DNA of 64,000 bases from JAKAGZ01 sp035266865 (GTDB lineage Bacteria; Bacteroidota; Ignavibacteria; Ignavibacteriales; Ignavibacteriaceae): assembly GCA_035266865.1 (NCBI GenBank), contig DATFMR010000011.1, positions 19,750-83,749 of the forward strand, read 5' to 3'. Shown piece by piece: positions 1-10,183 of the stretch (position 1 is its first letter; each line of letters starts with the position of its first letter). Under the pieces are notes generated by a model. The model saw only the letters and a program-made list of their open reading frames with translations, was not told the DNA's origin and ran no database searches. Made by a program: the position numbers and the translations under genes.

Positions 1-2
1 TG

Positions 3-1088
3 GTTCTGGCAGCGCTTTTAAGCCCTCCGATGGGAGCAATTGCTGATGTTTCAAGAAACAGGAAAAGGTTCCTTTTGCTTTTTACGCTTGTTTCAGTTAT
101 TTGCACTTCTCTAATGTTTTTCGTAGAAAAAGGCGACATTATTTTAGGACTTATTTTATTCGTCTTTGCAAATATTGGATTTGAAGCTGGACTTGTTTTT
201 TATGATGCCTTTCTTCCCAATATAACTTCAAAGAAAAATTATGGCAGGGTATCAGGATATGGTTTTGCTATGGGTTATGTCGGTGCGCTGGTAGTTTTGT
301 TAATTGTGATGTTTCTTCTCCCTTCTTCAAACTCACCAACATATTATTTTTATATCAGGTTGTCATTTGTAATTGCCGCTATGTTCTTTTTAACATTTTC
401 TATCCCGCTATTTGTGTTCGTTAGTGAACCCGGATTAAAAAATCCTGTTAAGAAAGATTTGCTGAAAAAAGGGATAGATAAAAGTTTTGAAACTCTGAAA
501 TCAATATTTGTTAAAAGTGAATACCCATCTATTAAAAGATTTCTCATTGCATTTTTCCTTTATAATGATGCCATTATCACAATTATTGCTTTTGCCTCAA
601 TTTTTGCAACAAATATTTTGCATATGACAGATGAAGAAATCATTTATTTCTTTGTTATAGTGCAGAGCACAGCTGTAGCAGGTTCATTTATTTTCGGAAT
701 AATTTCAGACCACATTGGACCGAAAAAGACCATCACAATTACGCTTATCATTTGGATAGGGGTTATAATCGGTGCTTATTTTGTTGGTTCAGTTATTGAG
801 TTTTATATTGTAGGTTTGCTGGCAGGCTTTTCAATTGGTTCTTCACAATCGTGCAGCAGAAGTTTAATGGCTTTATTAATTCCCAAAGAAAGAGAAGCAG
901 AATTTTTTGGATTTTATGATGGTTTATTTGGCAAATCCTCCGCTGTTGTAGGTCCGCTTTTTTATGGTATAATATCAGATATATCAAATGAAAGGGTAGC
1001 TGCTTTAGCGATTGGTTTGTTTTTTATTTTGGGACTGGTAATACTTCAAAAAGTTAATGAGCCGAAATTAATAAATGAAATGAATTAA
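3..1088 (+). CDS. UMF1-family MFS transporter (5' end outside window)
   Basis: The reading frame is open from the first bases of the window, so the N-terminus is missing; about 361 residues are visible. The opening residues LSPPMGAIADVSRNRKRFL are the loop between membrane helices 2 and 3 that is typical of the UMF1/Atg22-like branch of the major facilitator superfamily (usual length 400-440 residues). Roughly ten further hydrophobic helices follow. A second MFS-like loop, ISDHIGPKKT, starts the second half, near codon 240 of the visible frame. The protein is an inner-membrane transporter; the substrate cannot be told from the sequence. Bacterial members of this branch are generally of unknown specificity. 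Its stop overlaps the 3' end of the convergent aminotransferase gene by four bases. Family assignment is fairly sure, function is not. Confidence 0.8.
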   Translation, partial: VLAALLSPPMGAIADVSRNRKRFLLLFTLVSVICTSLMFFVEKGDIILGLILFVFANIGFEAGLVFYDAFLPNITSKKNYGRVSGYGFAMGYVGALVVLLIVMFLLPSSNSPTYYFYIRLSFVIAAMFFLTFSIPLFVFVSEPGLKNPVKKDLLKKGIDKSFETLKSIFVKSEYPSIKRFLIAFFLYNDAIITIIAFASIFATNILHMTDEEIIYFFVIVQSTAVAGSFIFGIISDHIGPKKTITITLIIWIGVIIGAYFVGSVIEFYIVGLLAGFSIGSSQSCSRSLMALLIPKEREAEFFGFYDGLFGKSSAVVGPLFYGIISDISNERVAALAIGLFFILGLVILQKVNEPKLINEMN

Positions 1089-2245
1089 ATATTATTTAGA
1101 ATTTCCGAAGCCTTCATTAGAACTTCATCATTTTTAGCAAAGCATACCCTAATTATTTTCTTCTCCTTGTCAATAGTACAAAATGGTGAAATTGGAATAA
1201 CTGCAACACCCTTTTCTTTTGCAAGATAAATAGCAAATTCCATGTCGTTTTTGTCAGATATATTTGAATAATCCAATAACTGAAAATAAGTCCCTTTGGT
1301 TGGAGAAAACTTAAATCGGGATTTTGTAAGGGAATCAATCAGAATATCCCTTTTCCTCTGGTAAAATGGACTCAGATTTTGATAATGTTTTTCTTCATTC
1401 ATGTATTCTGCATAAGCCAATTGAATGGGTGTGTTTACTGCAAAGACGATAAACTGATGAATCTTTCTGAATTCTTCAGTTAAGTGTTCTGGAGCTGCAC
1501 AGTAGCCGATTTTCCAGCCGGTTGTGTGGTATGTTTTTCCGAATGAAGAAATTACAAATGCTTTAGCCGATAATTCTTCTGATTCACTAATACTAATATG
1601 TTTTTGTCCATCAAATATTATATGCTCATAAACTTCATCACTTAGAATAAGAATTTTAGTGTCCCTGGTAATTTCTTCTAAAATCTTTATATCAGAATGA
1701 GTAATTATACTACCTGTTGGATTGTGAGGTGAATTGATAATTATCATTCTCGTTTTATCAGTTATCGCATCTTTAATTTTATTCCAATCTAATGTAAAGT
1801 CATTTTTATTTAGAGGCACATAAACCGGATTTCCACCATTTAGTATTACAACAGGGGAATAGGAATCGTAAGCAGGTTCAGGGATAATTACTTCATCATC
1901 TTTTTTAATTGAACAAGAAATAGCTGTATAGAGAGCCTGAGTTGCACCGGATGTTATAGTAATTTCACTTTCAAAATTATATTTTTTACTATATAATTTT
2001 TTAATTTTCTTTGAGATTTTTTGTCTTAATTCAAATACTCCCGGCATTGGGGCATACTGGTTAAATCCTTTCTTTTGATATTTATTAACAAGCTCTATTA
2101 ATTCATCTGAGCAATTAAAATCCGGGAATCCCTGTGATAAATTTATCGCTTTATTTTCTTGTGCTAATTTTGTCATTTTGGCAAAAATACTTAGTCCAAA
2201 TCCCGGTAATTTTGAATTGATATAATTTGGTGCTTTTTTACTCAT
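1085..2245 (-). CDS. Methionine-type aminotransferase (YbdL-like, class I/II PLP)
   Basis: Fold-type I PLP aminotransferase. The sequence follows E. coli YbdL (methionine-oxo-acid transaminase) closely: INLSQGFPDF, NQYAPMPGV, ITSGATQALY, NSPHNPTG, the SDEVYEH motif and the PLP lysine in SSFGKTYHTTGWK. The role is transfer of the amino group from methionine or aromatic amino acids to a 2-oxo acid in the cytoplasm; the true substrate range is inferred. I chose the Met 15 residues inside the longest frame (which starts at 2290), because it gives 386 residues, the YbdL length, and begins just before the conserved SKLP. The longer start would overlap the histidine kinase stop by four bases, which would suggest translational coupling, so it stays possible. 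Confidence 0.87.
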   Translation of the reverse strand: MSKKAPNYINSKLPGFGLSIFAKMTKLAQENKAINLSQGFPDFNCSDELIELVNKYQKKGFNQYAPMPGVFELRQKISKKIKKLYSKKYNFESEITITSGATQALYTAISCSIKKDDEVIIPEPAYDSYSPVVILNGGNPVYVPLNKNDFTLDWNKIKDAITDKTRMIIINSPHNPTGSIITHSDIKILEEITRDTKILILSDEVYEHIIFDGQKHISISESEELSAKAFVISSFGKTYHTTGWKIGYCAAPEHLTEEFRKIHQFIVFAVNTPIQLAYAEYMNEEKHYQNLSPFYQRKRDILIDSLTKSRFKFSPTKGTYFQLLDYSNISDKNDMEFAIYLAKEKGVAVIPISPFCTIDKEKKIIRVCFAKNDEVLMKASEILNNI

Positions 2246-2286
2246 AATTTGTATGATATCTAAATCTGAGATGAGCTTGCGAGAAT

Positions 2287-3984
2287 TCATTTAACATTCG
2301 GGAGAGTAAAAATAAACTTGCTTCCCTTGTTAAGTTTACTTTCTACCCAAATATTACCACCATGTTTAGCGACCATTTCTTTGCAGAGTATTAATCCCAA
2401 GCCACTACCTTTTTCATCCTGAGTCCCTGGTTTTGAGTGTTCAGCTTTTTTAGAAAATATATTATCTCTGGCCTGGTCTGTCATTCCTATTCCATTGTCA
2501 GCTACGGTGATGGTAACAAAATCAATATTCTTATTTACTTTAGCTTCGAGCATAATTTCCATATTTTCGAAAGAAAATTTAATAGCATTTGAAACAAGGT
2601 TTTGAATAATTGATCTAAGAAAATTTCTATCTGCAAATACAAATATATCTTTATTGACTAAATTATTAAATGATATTTTCTTCTTAATTGCATTTTCTGA
2701 TAGTATATTAGTCACTTCAAAAATTGTTTCATATAAATTTATCTTTTTTTGCTGAAATCTTATTGAGTTACTTTGTAATCTTGCCCACTCCAACAAATCT
2801 TCTAATAAAGTGTATTGTCCTTTCAACAGCTCAAAAATTTCATTAGTATAATTTTTAATTTCTTCTTTTGTTAAAGTGTCTGATTCTGTAGCTAGAATTT
2901 TTGCTAATCCAAGCAAAGGATGAAATGGACTTCTTAAGTCATGCGAAATAATAGAAAGGAATCTGTCCTTGTTTTTGTTTAGAATTTCCAGTTCTTTAGA
3001 ATATTTTTTAATAGAATCATTTGATTTTTTCCTTTCAATTGCCGTAGCAACATGCTGGGAAACAAAAGCTAATAGTTCTTTGTCCTTTTCAGTATATCTT
3101 ATTTTTTCCGTATAACTTTGAATTACCAATACACCAATAGTCTTATCCAGAGTTTTTAGAGGCACACCAAGCCAATCTATACTTGGTGCACCGATATCAT
3201 CAATTTCTTTACTGGAGATTAATTTTTTCACAACTTTGGGTGGCGCCAATAATGATTCTCCATTTTTAAGAACATATTCACTTAACCCTTTTCCCGGTCT
3301 TTTGGGCTCCGGGGGGCTATCTACCTCATCAATAAAATATGGAAATGTTAAATTTCCAGTCGTTTCATCAATAAGTGCGATATAAAAATTATCTGCATAC
3401 ATCATTTCTTTAATAATGTTATGCATAGATTTATAAAAATCATTTATATCATCTGTGGTATTTGTTATTTCAGCAATTGAGTAGAGTGAGTTCTGAATTG
3501 TTTCAGATTCAATCCTTTCAGTAATATCTCGGGCTATTGCTATTGCCACATTTTGTCCTAAAAACTGACCTCTATTTAGAACTACATCTTTTGGGAATAC
3601 TTCTCCATTTTTTCTTATCCCCCACCATTGGAATCTTTGCACTTCTCCATTTAATGCTTTTGCTATATAATAATTTATCAATTCAATTTTATTTTTACCA
3701 GGAGCAGATATAAATTCCGGTGTTTGATTTATGAAATCCTTTCTTTCATAGCCATACATATTTAAAGCGCCTTCGTTTATATCCAGAAACTTCCCGGATG
3801 AATCCTGAATAAAAATTGCATCACTTACAGAGTTAACGATGTCCCTGTAACTTTTCTCTTTTTCCCGGAATTTTTTTTCGGTTAGTTTATGAAGGTCAGC
3901 TGATTGATTTAATTTTTCAATTTTTAATTTTAATCTTTTTATTTCATCCAAAAGCTCAGTATTTGAATTATCAATAATATCCAT
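2287..3984 (-). CDS. PAS-GAF sensor histidine kinase
   Basis: A 565-residue soluble-looking kinase with no membrane helix. Order: short coiled coil (about 8-45), PAS domain (about 46-157, ending in the usual DITERIE linker), GAF domain (about 165-317), HisKA with phospho-acceptor His348 in SIISHDLRSPFHP, then HATPase_c with N box NLVSNAIKFS, G1 box DNGIGMT and G2 box GSGLGL. It should autophosphorylate in response to a cytoplasmic signal sensed by PAS or GAF. No response regulator lies beside it, so its partner is unknown. It is transcribed toward the aminotransferase gene; if that gene starts at 2290 the two overlap by four bases. Confidence 0.9.
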   Translation of the reverse strand: MDIIDNSNTELLDEIKRLKLKIEKLNQSADLHKLTEKKFREKEKSYRDIVNSVSDAIFIQDSSGKFLDINEGALNMYGYERKDFINQTPEFISAPGKNKIELINYYIAKALNGEVQRFQWWGIRKNGEVFPKDVVLNRGQFLGQNVAIAIARDITERIESETIQNSLYSIAEITNTTDDINDFYKSMHNIIKEMMYADNFYIALIDETTGNLTFPYFIDEVDSPPEPKRPGKGLSEYVLKNGESLLAPPKVVKKLISSKEIDDIGAPSIDWLGVPLKTLDKTIGVLVIQSYTEKIRYTEKDKELLAFVSQHVATAIERKKSNDSIKKYSKELEILNKNKDRFLSIISHDLRSPFHPLLGLAKILATESDTLTKEEIKNYTNEIFELLKGQYTLLEDLLEWARLQSNSIRFQQKKINLYETIFEVTNILSENAIKKKISFNNLVNKDIFVFADRNFLRSIIQNLVSNAIKFSFENMEIMLEAKVNKNIDFVTITVADNGIGMTDQARDNIFSKKAEHSKPGTQDEKGSGLGLILCKEMVAKHGGNIWVESKLNKGSKFIFTLPNVK

Positions 3985-4092
3985 AAAGTCTTTTGATTTT
4001 CCCTTTTAACAAGAAATGAAATAAAAACATAACAAGGGTTTTAGTTCCCTTAAACCAACCAAAAAATACTAAATTTTTTTAAAAATTGATAC

Positions 4093-5655
4093 TTAATTTT
4101 CGTCAAAATTTGGTGGTCTAATTTCGTCATACATTCGCTTCAATTCACTGTACGCGTACCTGTTACCGCGTTGTGCTGCCATTCTGTAATATTTTACAGC
4201 GTCGGGTTTGTTTTCTAAAATACTGATTCCATTTTCGTAGCAATAAGCTAATGCAACCTGTGATAAAACAGATCCATATTTCTCATATTCAAATAGCATT
4301 TTAACTTCATCACTCAATTCATCATTTTTATTTCCTCCAAAAACTTGTGCGGCGGCTAGCCTTATTTCAGCTTCCAAACTGCCATAATTTTTAGCTACCC
4401 TCCATATTTCTATGCCCCTTTGTTTGTCCTTATTTACAATTTTACCTGTATAAAAATCTGTACCTAGTTCAACCATAGCAGGGAGGTAATTAAGATTAGC
4501 AGCTTTTTGAATTAGATCTATTGCATCTCTATCAGTGAATTGATGATCAAAATTTAAAACGTACAAACCGTACCATATGTACATTGCTTCCGGATTGTTT
4601 ATATCTACCATTTGTTTTAGCTTTTTGAAGTAATCTTTGTTTTGAATTATATTCCATAAAAGTGGGGGAGCTATTGGTGAATCGAATCGTGTTGCTCTTA
4701 TATAAAAAAGTGAAGCAGTAAATATGTCCTTTTTAAAGTAAATTCCTTTTTCATAAAGTCTCCCTAGTAAAACCAGAGCTTCTGGATTACCTGCTTCAGA
4801 GCATTGTTCAAGATAAGTTAGGCCGCTTTTCTTAATTTTTGTTAGTTCAAGGCTGTCTTCAACTAAACCCAGAGTATCTGCCAGATTTTGATTACTGTTG
4901 CGCCATAAGGTTTCTAGTACCTGCTTATCAGTTATTATCGGGATAGAATCAGATTCAGTATTAAAATCTATAAAAACCAAGCCCAGGTTTGTTGCTAACG
5001 ATTCATTACCCTCAGACTTTGAGTTTATGCTTTTATCCAAACTATCTTTATTTATTGTATTGGTTGAATCCAAAAGTGCAGGAGATACTTTTTTCTTTAG
5101 TTGTTTTAATACGTCTTTTGCAGGATCATAACCGGATTTAGCAGCTTTATTAATCCATAGATAAGCAAGGTCCCAATTTTTATTTGCAATAAGATCATTT
5201 GTATTTAATATTCCAAAAATATACTCTGCCTGAGTCATTCCTGCCTTTGCTGCTTCTTTAAAATATTTGTAGGCTTTAAATGGATCCCAATCAACGCCCC
5301 AACCGTTGTTTAAAAGAATTCCGTAATTATACTCCGCAGCAGTTAATTTTTTATCTGCTGCTTTACCTATCCATTTAGCACCTTTTATAGTATCCGCAGG
5401 AAAACCGTCTCCAAGCAAATATCTCAATCCTAATTCGTGCATTGCCAGTGGATCTCCGGTATGAGCCTCTTGAAGTAGTTTAAACTGTTGCCATATCTGA
5501 TATGAAAGATCAGGCTGGTAAAAAAAAGTCCTTCTTCTTTCAGGCTTGTTGTTTTTAAAAGCCAGACTGGATGTAGTATCCTGCCCAAAAAATTCAGTAA
5601 TAGGAATTACAATAAATATAATAGTTGTGAATACAAAAAGGCTGCGGATTTTCAA
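4093..5655 (-). CDS. Exported Sel1-like repeat protein
   Basis: A 520-residue protein with an N-terminal signal peptide (MKIRSLFVFTTIIFIVIPIT, then small residues before the mature part). Several Sel1-like alpha-helical repeats follow: A-x-x-x-LG-x-x-Y-x-x-G-x-G signatures near residues 70-175 (MHELGLRYLLGDG, AEYNYGILLNNGWGV) and again near 290-505 (ALVLLGRLYEKGIYF, AMVELGTDFYTGK, SQVALAYCYENGI). A serine/asparagine-rich linker near 195-225 separates the two groups. Sel1 repeats mediate protein-protein contacts; no catalytic domain is visible. The protein probably sits in the periplasm as a scaffold. The specific role is unknown. Confidence 0.8.
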   Translation of the reverse strand: MKIRSLFVFTTIIFIVIPITEFFGQDTTSSLAFKNNKPERRRTFFYQPDLSYQIWQQFKLLQEAHTGDPLAMHELGLRYLLGDGFPADTIKGAKWIGKAADKKLTAAEYNYGILLNNGWGVDWDPFKAYKYFKEAAKAGMTQAEYIFGILNTNDLIANKNWDLAYLWINKAAKSGYDPAKDVLKQLKKKVSPALLDSTNTINKDSLDKSINSKSEGNESLATNLGLVFIDFNTESDSIPIITDKQVLETLWRNSNQNLADTLGLVEDSLELTKIKKSGLTYLEQCSEAGNPEALVLLGRLYEKGIYFKKDIFTASLFYIRATRFDSPIAPPLLWNIIQNKDYFKKLKQMVDINNPEAMYIWYGLYVLNFDHQFTDRDAIDLIQKAANLNYLPAMVELGTDFYTGKIVNKDKQRGIEIWRVAKNYGSLEAEIRLAAAQVFGGNKNDELSDEVKMLFEYEKYGSVLSQVALAYCYENGISILENKPDAVKYYRMAAQRGNRYAYSELKRMYDEIRPPNFDEN

Positions 5656-6277
5656 TCTATTTTTATTTAATAAGGTTATAAATTTTAATTTTGTTTTATA
5701 CTCTGACCTATAAATTTAATAATAAATACAATTAAATTGGCTAAAAAGGTATTTAACTAGTATCCTTTTTGTCAGATTGTCACAATTTTATTAAAAATGC
5801 ATAATATTATTAAGTCAATAACCAGTTAAATAAATTTACCAGAAAAGGCACCATAAATTATGATCAAAATAAGATAAATCAGAATTTGATATGTTATAAA
5901 TTAATGATTTTCTACAGTACATAAGATTGAAGTTTGGAGAAAAGAAGCCCGGGATATTTTATTTAGAAGAAGCTAAAAATTGTTGGAGGTTATTGTGTCA
6001 CAAACATTTGAAGGATGTGGAGTATTTGCTTTTTAATTTGTAGTACTTAATGGGTTCTGAAGGAATCAATGGCTAACAATTTATTGGCATTCAGTTTGAG
6101 TATCTGAGTAGTGTGCAAAAGATCTAATAGCTTATTTATTTTTTCCTATTAATAATAGTAAAATCTCAGATTTTATAACTGAAAATTAAATTTATTTATA
6201 CATTTCTCATTTTTTAAGGCTTCCAAAATTGTATTTAGAATTTATTTGATCTATATTTAAACACAAAAACAAAAAAC
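5656..6277. other. Gene-free stretch between divergent genes
   Basis: About 620 bases of AT-rich sequence between the divergent Sel1 gene and pyrG. No frame encodes a recognisable protein; the longest coding-like stretch is 38 codons from a TTG at 5927 and ends at 6043. The right end holds the likely pyrG promoter. The length suggests regulatory DNA or a decayed gene, but I see no clear RNA or repeat. Confidence 0.5.
6229..6259 (+). promoter_or_regulatory. Predicted Bacteroidota-type promoter of pyrG
   Basis: TTG at 6229-6231, a 20-base spacer, then TATATTTA at 6252-6259 (7 of 8 to TAnnTTTG). Transcription would begin about ten bases before the pyrG ATG, giving a very short leader. The same TTG/spacing/-7 pattern occurs before typA, clpS, argB, the MacA-like gene and the GH27 gene. 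Confidence 0.5.
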
Positions 6278-7909
6278 ATGGCCGCCAGGAAAAAAGTAAA
6301 ATTCATATTCGTTACGGGTGGTGTCGTTTCCTCTCTGGGAAAAGGAATTACTGCCTCCTCACTTGGACTACTTCTTAAACAACGTGGTTTTAAAGTTACA
6401 ATTCAAAAATTTGATCCATATATAAATGTTGATCCCGGAACAATGAGCCCTTTTCAGCATGGTGAAGTATATGTAACTGATGATGGTGCTGAAACCGACC
6501 TTGATCTTGGACATTATGAAAGGTTTCTTGACGTAAATATGACGAGATCAAACAACACAACCACAGGACAGATTTATTATGATGTAATTACTAAAGAAAG
6601 AAGGGGAGATTATTTGGGTGCCACAGTTCAGGTCATTCCGCATATTACTGATGAAATTAAACAAAAAATGACAAAATTGAGTGAATTAGGTGAATATGAT
6701 ATTATTATAACTGAAATAGGCGGGACAGTTGGTGATATTGAGAGTCTTCCTTTTATTGAAGCAATGCGCCAGATAATGCTTGAGTATGGTAGAAAGAATG
6801 CCATTAGTATTCACGTTACACTTGTTCCCTATATTCCATCTGCCGGAGAAGTAAAAACAAAGCCAACACAACATAGTGTTAAAAACCTGTTGGAACTTGG
6901 AATTCAACCTGATGTTTTGGTATGTAGATCTGAAAAAAAATTGTCAAAAGATCTTAGGGATAAAATTGCTCTATTTTGTAATGTTGATACTAAATCAGTT
7001 ATTTCAGCATATGATTGCAGTTCAATTTATGAAGTTCCGATTGTTTTGTTTAAAGAAAAGGTAGATCAGATAGCTACTAAAAGATTACATCTGCCCGAAA
7101 GAAAAATTAAGCTGGATAACTGGGAAAATTTTGTGGATAGTGTGAAAAATCCTGAGAAAACTATTGAAATTGCTTTATGCGGTAAATATGTTGAGCATCT
7201 GGATGCCTATAAAAGTATTATGGAATCCTTTGTTCATGCAGGTGCTGAAAATAAAGCCAAAGTAGTAGTAAGAGCAATTAGCGCTGAACAATTAGAGGAA
7301 GATGATCCAGCCAATTTCTTTAAGGGTGTAAGCGGTATTTTGGTCCCAGGTGGATTTGGTGAAAGAGGCATCGAAGGGAAAATTAAAACTGTAAATTATG
7401 CCAGGATAAATAATATTCCTTTCTTTGGAATTTGTCTTGGCATGCAATGTGCTGTTATCGAATTTGCAAGAAATGTTTGTAATATTAAAAAAGCAAATAG
7501 TTCTGAATTCAAAAAAAATAAATTCAATGTGATTGATTTAATGGAAAACCAAAAAAGCATTAAAAATATGGGTGCTACTATGAGACTAGGAGCCTATCCG
7601 TGTATTCTTAGTGAGGGTTCTTATGCAGCGAAAGCATATAAAAGTGATTTTATTTCGGAACGCCATAGGCATAGATTTGAATTTAATAACAAATTCAGAA
7701 ATAAACTTGCAGATAAGGGAATGTTGCTTAGCGGATTATCTCCTGATAAAGAATTAGTTGAAATTATTGAAATACCTTCACATCCCTGGTTTTTGGGATG
7801 TCAGTTTCATCCTGAGTTAAAATCACGTGCTACAAAAGCTCACCCTTTGTTCAGGGATTTTATAAAAGCAGCAATAAAATATTCTGATAAAATGGATGAA
7901 GAAAAATAA
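6278..7909 (+). CDS. pyrG: CTP synthase
   Basis: Catalyses UTP + ATP + glutamine to CTP, the last step of de novo pyrimidine nucleotide synthesis, in the cytoplasm. The 543 residues match the usual length. The N-terminal synthetase domain starts with FVTGGVVSSLGKGI (P-loop) and contains KFDPYINVDPGTMSP and the HGEVYVTDDGAETDLDLGHYE signature. The C-terminal class I glutamine amidotransferase domain carries the oxyanion/nucleophile motif FGICLGMQ and the catalytic His-Glu pair in CQFHPEL. It is the first gene of a plus-strand run with the TPR gene, purN and purH. With dcd decayed downstream, CTP made here would have to reach dTTP through another route. Confidence 0.98.
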   Translation: MAARKKVKFIFVTGGVVSSLGKGITASSLGLLLKQRGFKVTIQKFDPYINVDPGTMSPFQHGEVYVTDDGAETDLDLGHYERFLDVNMTRSNNTTTGQIYYDVITKERRGDYLGATVQVIPHITDEIKQKMTKLSELGEYDIIITEIGGTVGDIESLPFIEAMRQIMLEYGRKNAISIHVTLVPYIPSAGEVKTKPTQHSVKNLLELGIQPDVLVCRSEKKLSKDLRDKIALFCNVDTKSVISAYDCSSIYEVPIVLFKEKVDQIATKRLHLPERKIKLDNWENFVDSVKNPEKTIEIALCGKYVEHLDAYKSIMESFVHAGAENKAKVVVRAISAEQLEEDDPANFFKGVSGILVPGGFGERGIEGKIKTVNYARINNIPFFGICLGMQCAVIEFARNVCNIKKANSSEFKKNKFNVIDLMENQKSIKNMGATMRLGAYPCILSEGSYAAKAYKSDFISERHRHRFEFNNKFRNKLADKGMLLSGLSPDKELVEIIEIPSHPWFLGCQFHPELKSRATKAHPLFRDFIKAAIKYSDKMDEEK

Positions 7910-7959
7910 GAGAGCAGTATATTTCTGTATCTTCTGGCAAGTAAAAGTTCTTAGAGAAA

Positions 7960-9465
7960 ATGAAACCTAGAAAAATTACTTTTTTTACAACGGTTGCAAT
8001 TCTTTTATCATTTCAGGTAATTTATCCCCAATCTGAAATAAAAAACAATGTTTTAAAAGGTCTCAATTATTATTACAATTTTAATTGGACACAAGCCGAA
8101 TCCATTTTTCAGAAAATAATTGACAAATATCCCGATGATCCCAGGGGTTATTATTATGGATCAAGTATTTATTTTTGGTATTATTTCAGCAATAAAGACA
8201 AAGATGACCTTAAAAAGTTTTTTGAATATTCAGAGATGGCAATTGATAAAACTGTTGCCCTTATAGACAGCCTGAATGATGATCCTGCATTGCTTTATAT
8301 TTTGGGTGCCAATTACAGCTACAGGGCTATGACGTTCGCTCAAGTGGGGAAATTTCTCGATGCAGTTTGGGCTACAAAAAAATCCGAGACTTTTTTAAAT
8401 AAAGTTATATCAATAGATCCAAACTATTATGATGCCTACCTTGGACTTGGCCTTTACAATTTTGCTATGGGGCAGATCCCTAAAGCTTTTCAATGGGCAT
8501 TAAGTCTGGCAGGTATGAAAGGTGACAAGGAAAAAGGTCTAACCTATATAAAAACTGCTGTTGATCATGGTACATTTTCGAAAGTAGAAGCGAAATTTTA
8601 TTACTCTCAAATTCTTTCCGATTTTTTTGCGGATAATAATACAGCTATAAGCTATATGAATAGTTTAATTGCAAAATATCCAAATAATTTATTATTTAAA
8701 TACTCGCTTGCAATTTTTTATACTAAGGAAAGAAAACTTGACCATGCCGATAGGATATTAAAAAAAATTGTTTCCACTAGCAGCAAAAAATTTAATCAAC
8801 TTATAGCATACTCTAATTTTTTGATTGGTGATAATTTTTTCAAAAAAAATGACTTTGACTCGGCCATCGTATACTATAATAGGTTTATACTTTCTACGAA
8901 TGATAATGATTACACAGGAATTGCTAATTTTAGACTTGGTGTATGTTACAAATTCTTAAATCAGGACGATGTTGCACAGACTTATTTTAAAATGGCTGAT
9001 CGGGGTAATTTGGGTATTGATGACGATATATATGCAAAAAGAAGAGGAAGCCATTTTAGTAGTGCAAAATTTACTGACGATGATTTAAAAATGGTTCTTT
9101 TTAAACATTATGTTGAAGCAGGAAAATATAATAGTGCAATTGATAGTCTTTCGGAGTTAGTCGCAAGAACCAAGTCTAATGATGTAAAAGCTGAGGCTTT
9201 GCTGTATTTAAGTGATGCTTTATATTCAATAGGACAGTATAAAGCATCGATAGATACTGCTAAAAGTATAATAGATATTGATGTGGCAAATGAGGACTGG
9301 GTTAAACCCTATGCTTGTTATTTTTCTGCTAGGAGTGAGCAAATCCTGGGAAACAAGGAGGAAACAATGAAATATTTGGAAAAAGCAGATGATTATTCCA
9401 ACTATGATTATCAGAATAAATTAAAAAACTTGTTGTTTGCTATGAAGAGCCAAGAAAAAAAGTAG
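7960..9465 (+). CDS. Exported TPR-repeat protein
   Basis: A 501-residue protein with a signal peptide (hydrophobic core TTVAILLSFQVIYPQ, residues about 8-24). Tetratricopeptide-like helices run through the whole length: FNWTQAESIFQKIIDKYPDDPRGYYYG near 40-70, LDAVWATKKSETFLNKVI near 130, DSAIVYYNRFI near 305, and YNSAIDSLSELVA and YKASIDTAKSIID near 385-430. No catalytic domain is visible. It is likely a periplasmic or outer-membrane-associated scaffold. It lies 50 bases after pyrG and 81 bases before purN on the same strand, so it may be cotranscribed, but its job is unknown. Confidence 0.8.
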   Translation: MKPRKITFFTTVAILLSFQVIYPQSEIKNNVLKGLNYYYNFNWTQAESIFQKIIDKYPDDPRGYYYGSSIYFWYYFSNKDKDDLKKFFEYSEMAIDKTVALIDSLNDDPALLYILGANYSYRAMTFAQVGKFLDAVWATKKSETFLNKVISIDPNYYDAYLGLGLYNFAMGQIPKAFQWALSLAGMKGDKEKGLTYIKTAVDHGTFSKVEAKFYYSQILSDFFADNNTAISYMNSLIAKYPNNLLFKYSLAIFYTKERKLDHADRILKKIVSTSSKKFNQLIAYSNFLIGDNFFKKNDFDSAIVYYNRFILSTNDNDYTGIANFRLGVCYKFLNQDDVAQTYFKMADRGNLGIDDDIYAKRRGSHFSSAKFTDDDLKMVLFKHYVEAGKYNSAIDSLSELVARTKSNDVKAEALLYLSDALYSIGQYKASIDTAKSIIDIDVANEDWVKPYACYFSARSEQILGNKEETMKYLEKADDYSNYDYQNKLKNLLFAMKSQEKK

Positions 9466-9546
9466 AAAATCTATTATAAAAAACTACTTTAATTGACAAT
9501 TTTTTATTATTTAGGTAATTTTAACAACTTTTTAAGGCATTTTATA

Positions 9547-10149
9547 TTGAAAATAGCTGTTTTTGTTTCTGGCAGAGGATCCAATCTGCAGGCTATTTTA
9601 GAATCTCGATTAACAAAAGAATCAATTGAAGTTATTGCAGTAATTAGTAACAAAAAACAATGCGCGGCATTTGAAATTGCTGAACTGAATTCAATTCCAA
9701 CCTTTACTGTCGGCAATGAACCTGAAAGTAAAAGTTATTCGCAACTAGTTTCAATATTGACTGAACTAAAAGTTGAGTTAATAGTACTTGCAGGCTATTT
9801 GAAATTAATCCCTTTAGATTTTATAAAAAATTTCAAGGAAAAAATAATAAATATCCATCCAGCATTGTTGCCATTGTATGGCGGGAAAGGGATGTACGGG
9901 TTGAATGTTCATAAGGCTGTTTTTAATTCCGGTGATAAATTCTCTGGTCCAACAATTCATTTTGTTAACGAACGATACGATTCAGGTACAATAATAGCAC
10001 AGGAAAAAATTGATATCTCCGGAGCCAAATCTCCTGATGATATATCTGATATGGTTCTGAAAAAAGAACATGAATTACTCCCTTTTGTAATAAATAAATT
10101 TGCAGAAGGAAAAGTGATAATAGAAAGTAATAGGGTTAAAATCCTATAG
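9547..10149 (+). CDS. purN: Phosphoribosylglycinamide formyltransferase (GART)
   Basis: Transfers a formyl group from 10-formyl-THF to GAR in step 3 of purine synthesis. The protein has 200 residues with the family motifs: FVSGRGSNLQAI near the N-terminus (phosphate binding), KIINIHPALLP with the catalytic Asn and His, and HFVNERYDSG with the catalytic Asp. I chose the TTG at 9547 (MKIAVFVSGRGSN) because it puts the first beta strand at the N-terminus as in E. coli PurN. A longer frame from a TTG at 9493 would add 18 unmatched residues. It lies 34 bases before purH, forming a purine pair. Confidence 0.95.
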   Translation: MKIAVFVSGRGSNLQAILESRLTKESIEVIAVISNKKQCAAFEIAELNSIPTFTVGNEPESKSYSQLVSILTELKVELIVLAGYLKLIPLDFIKNFKEKIINIHPALLPLYGGKGMYGLNVHKAVFNSGDKFSGPTIHFVNERYDSGTIIAQEKIDISGAKSPDDISDMVLKKEHELLPFVINKFAEGKVIIESNRVKIL

Positions 10150-10183
10150 TAATTTTTGAAAAAAGAAATTTTAGGTTTGTAAT

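Noticed and set aside
5927..6043. A 38-codon frame from a TTG in the gap before pyrG (LKFGEKKPGIFYLEEAKN)
   Set aside because: It is short, has no clear ribosome binding site and matches nothing I know; chance is as likely.
9459..9490. AAAGTAG / CTACTTT inverted repeat after the TPR gene
   Set aside because: Arms are short and AT-rich and no T-run follows; it is not a convincing terminator.
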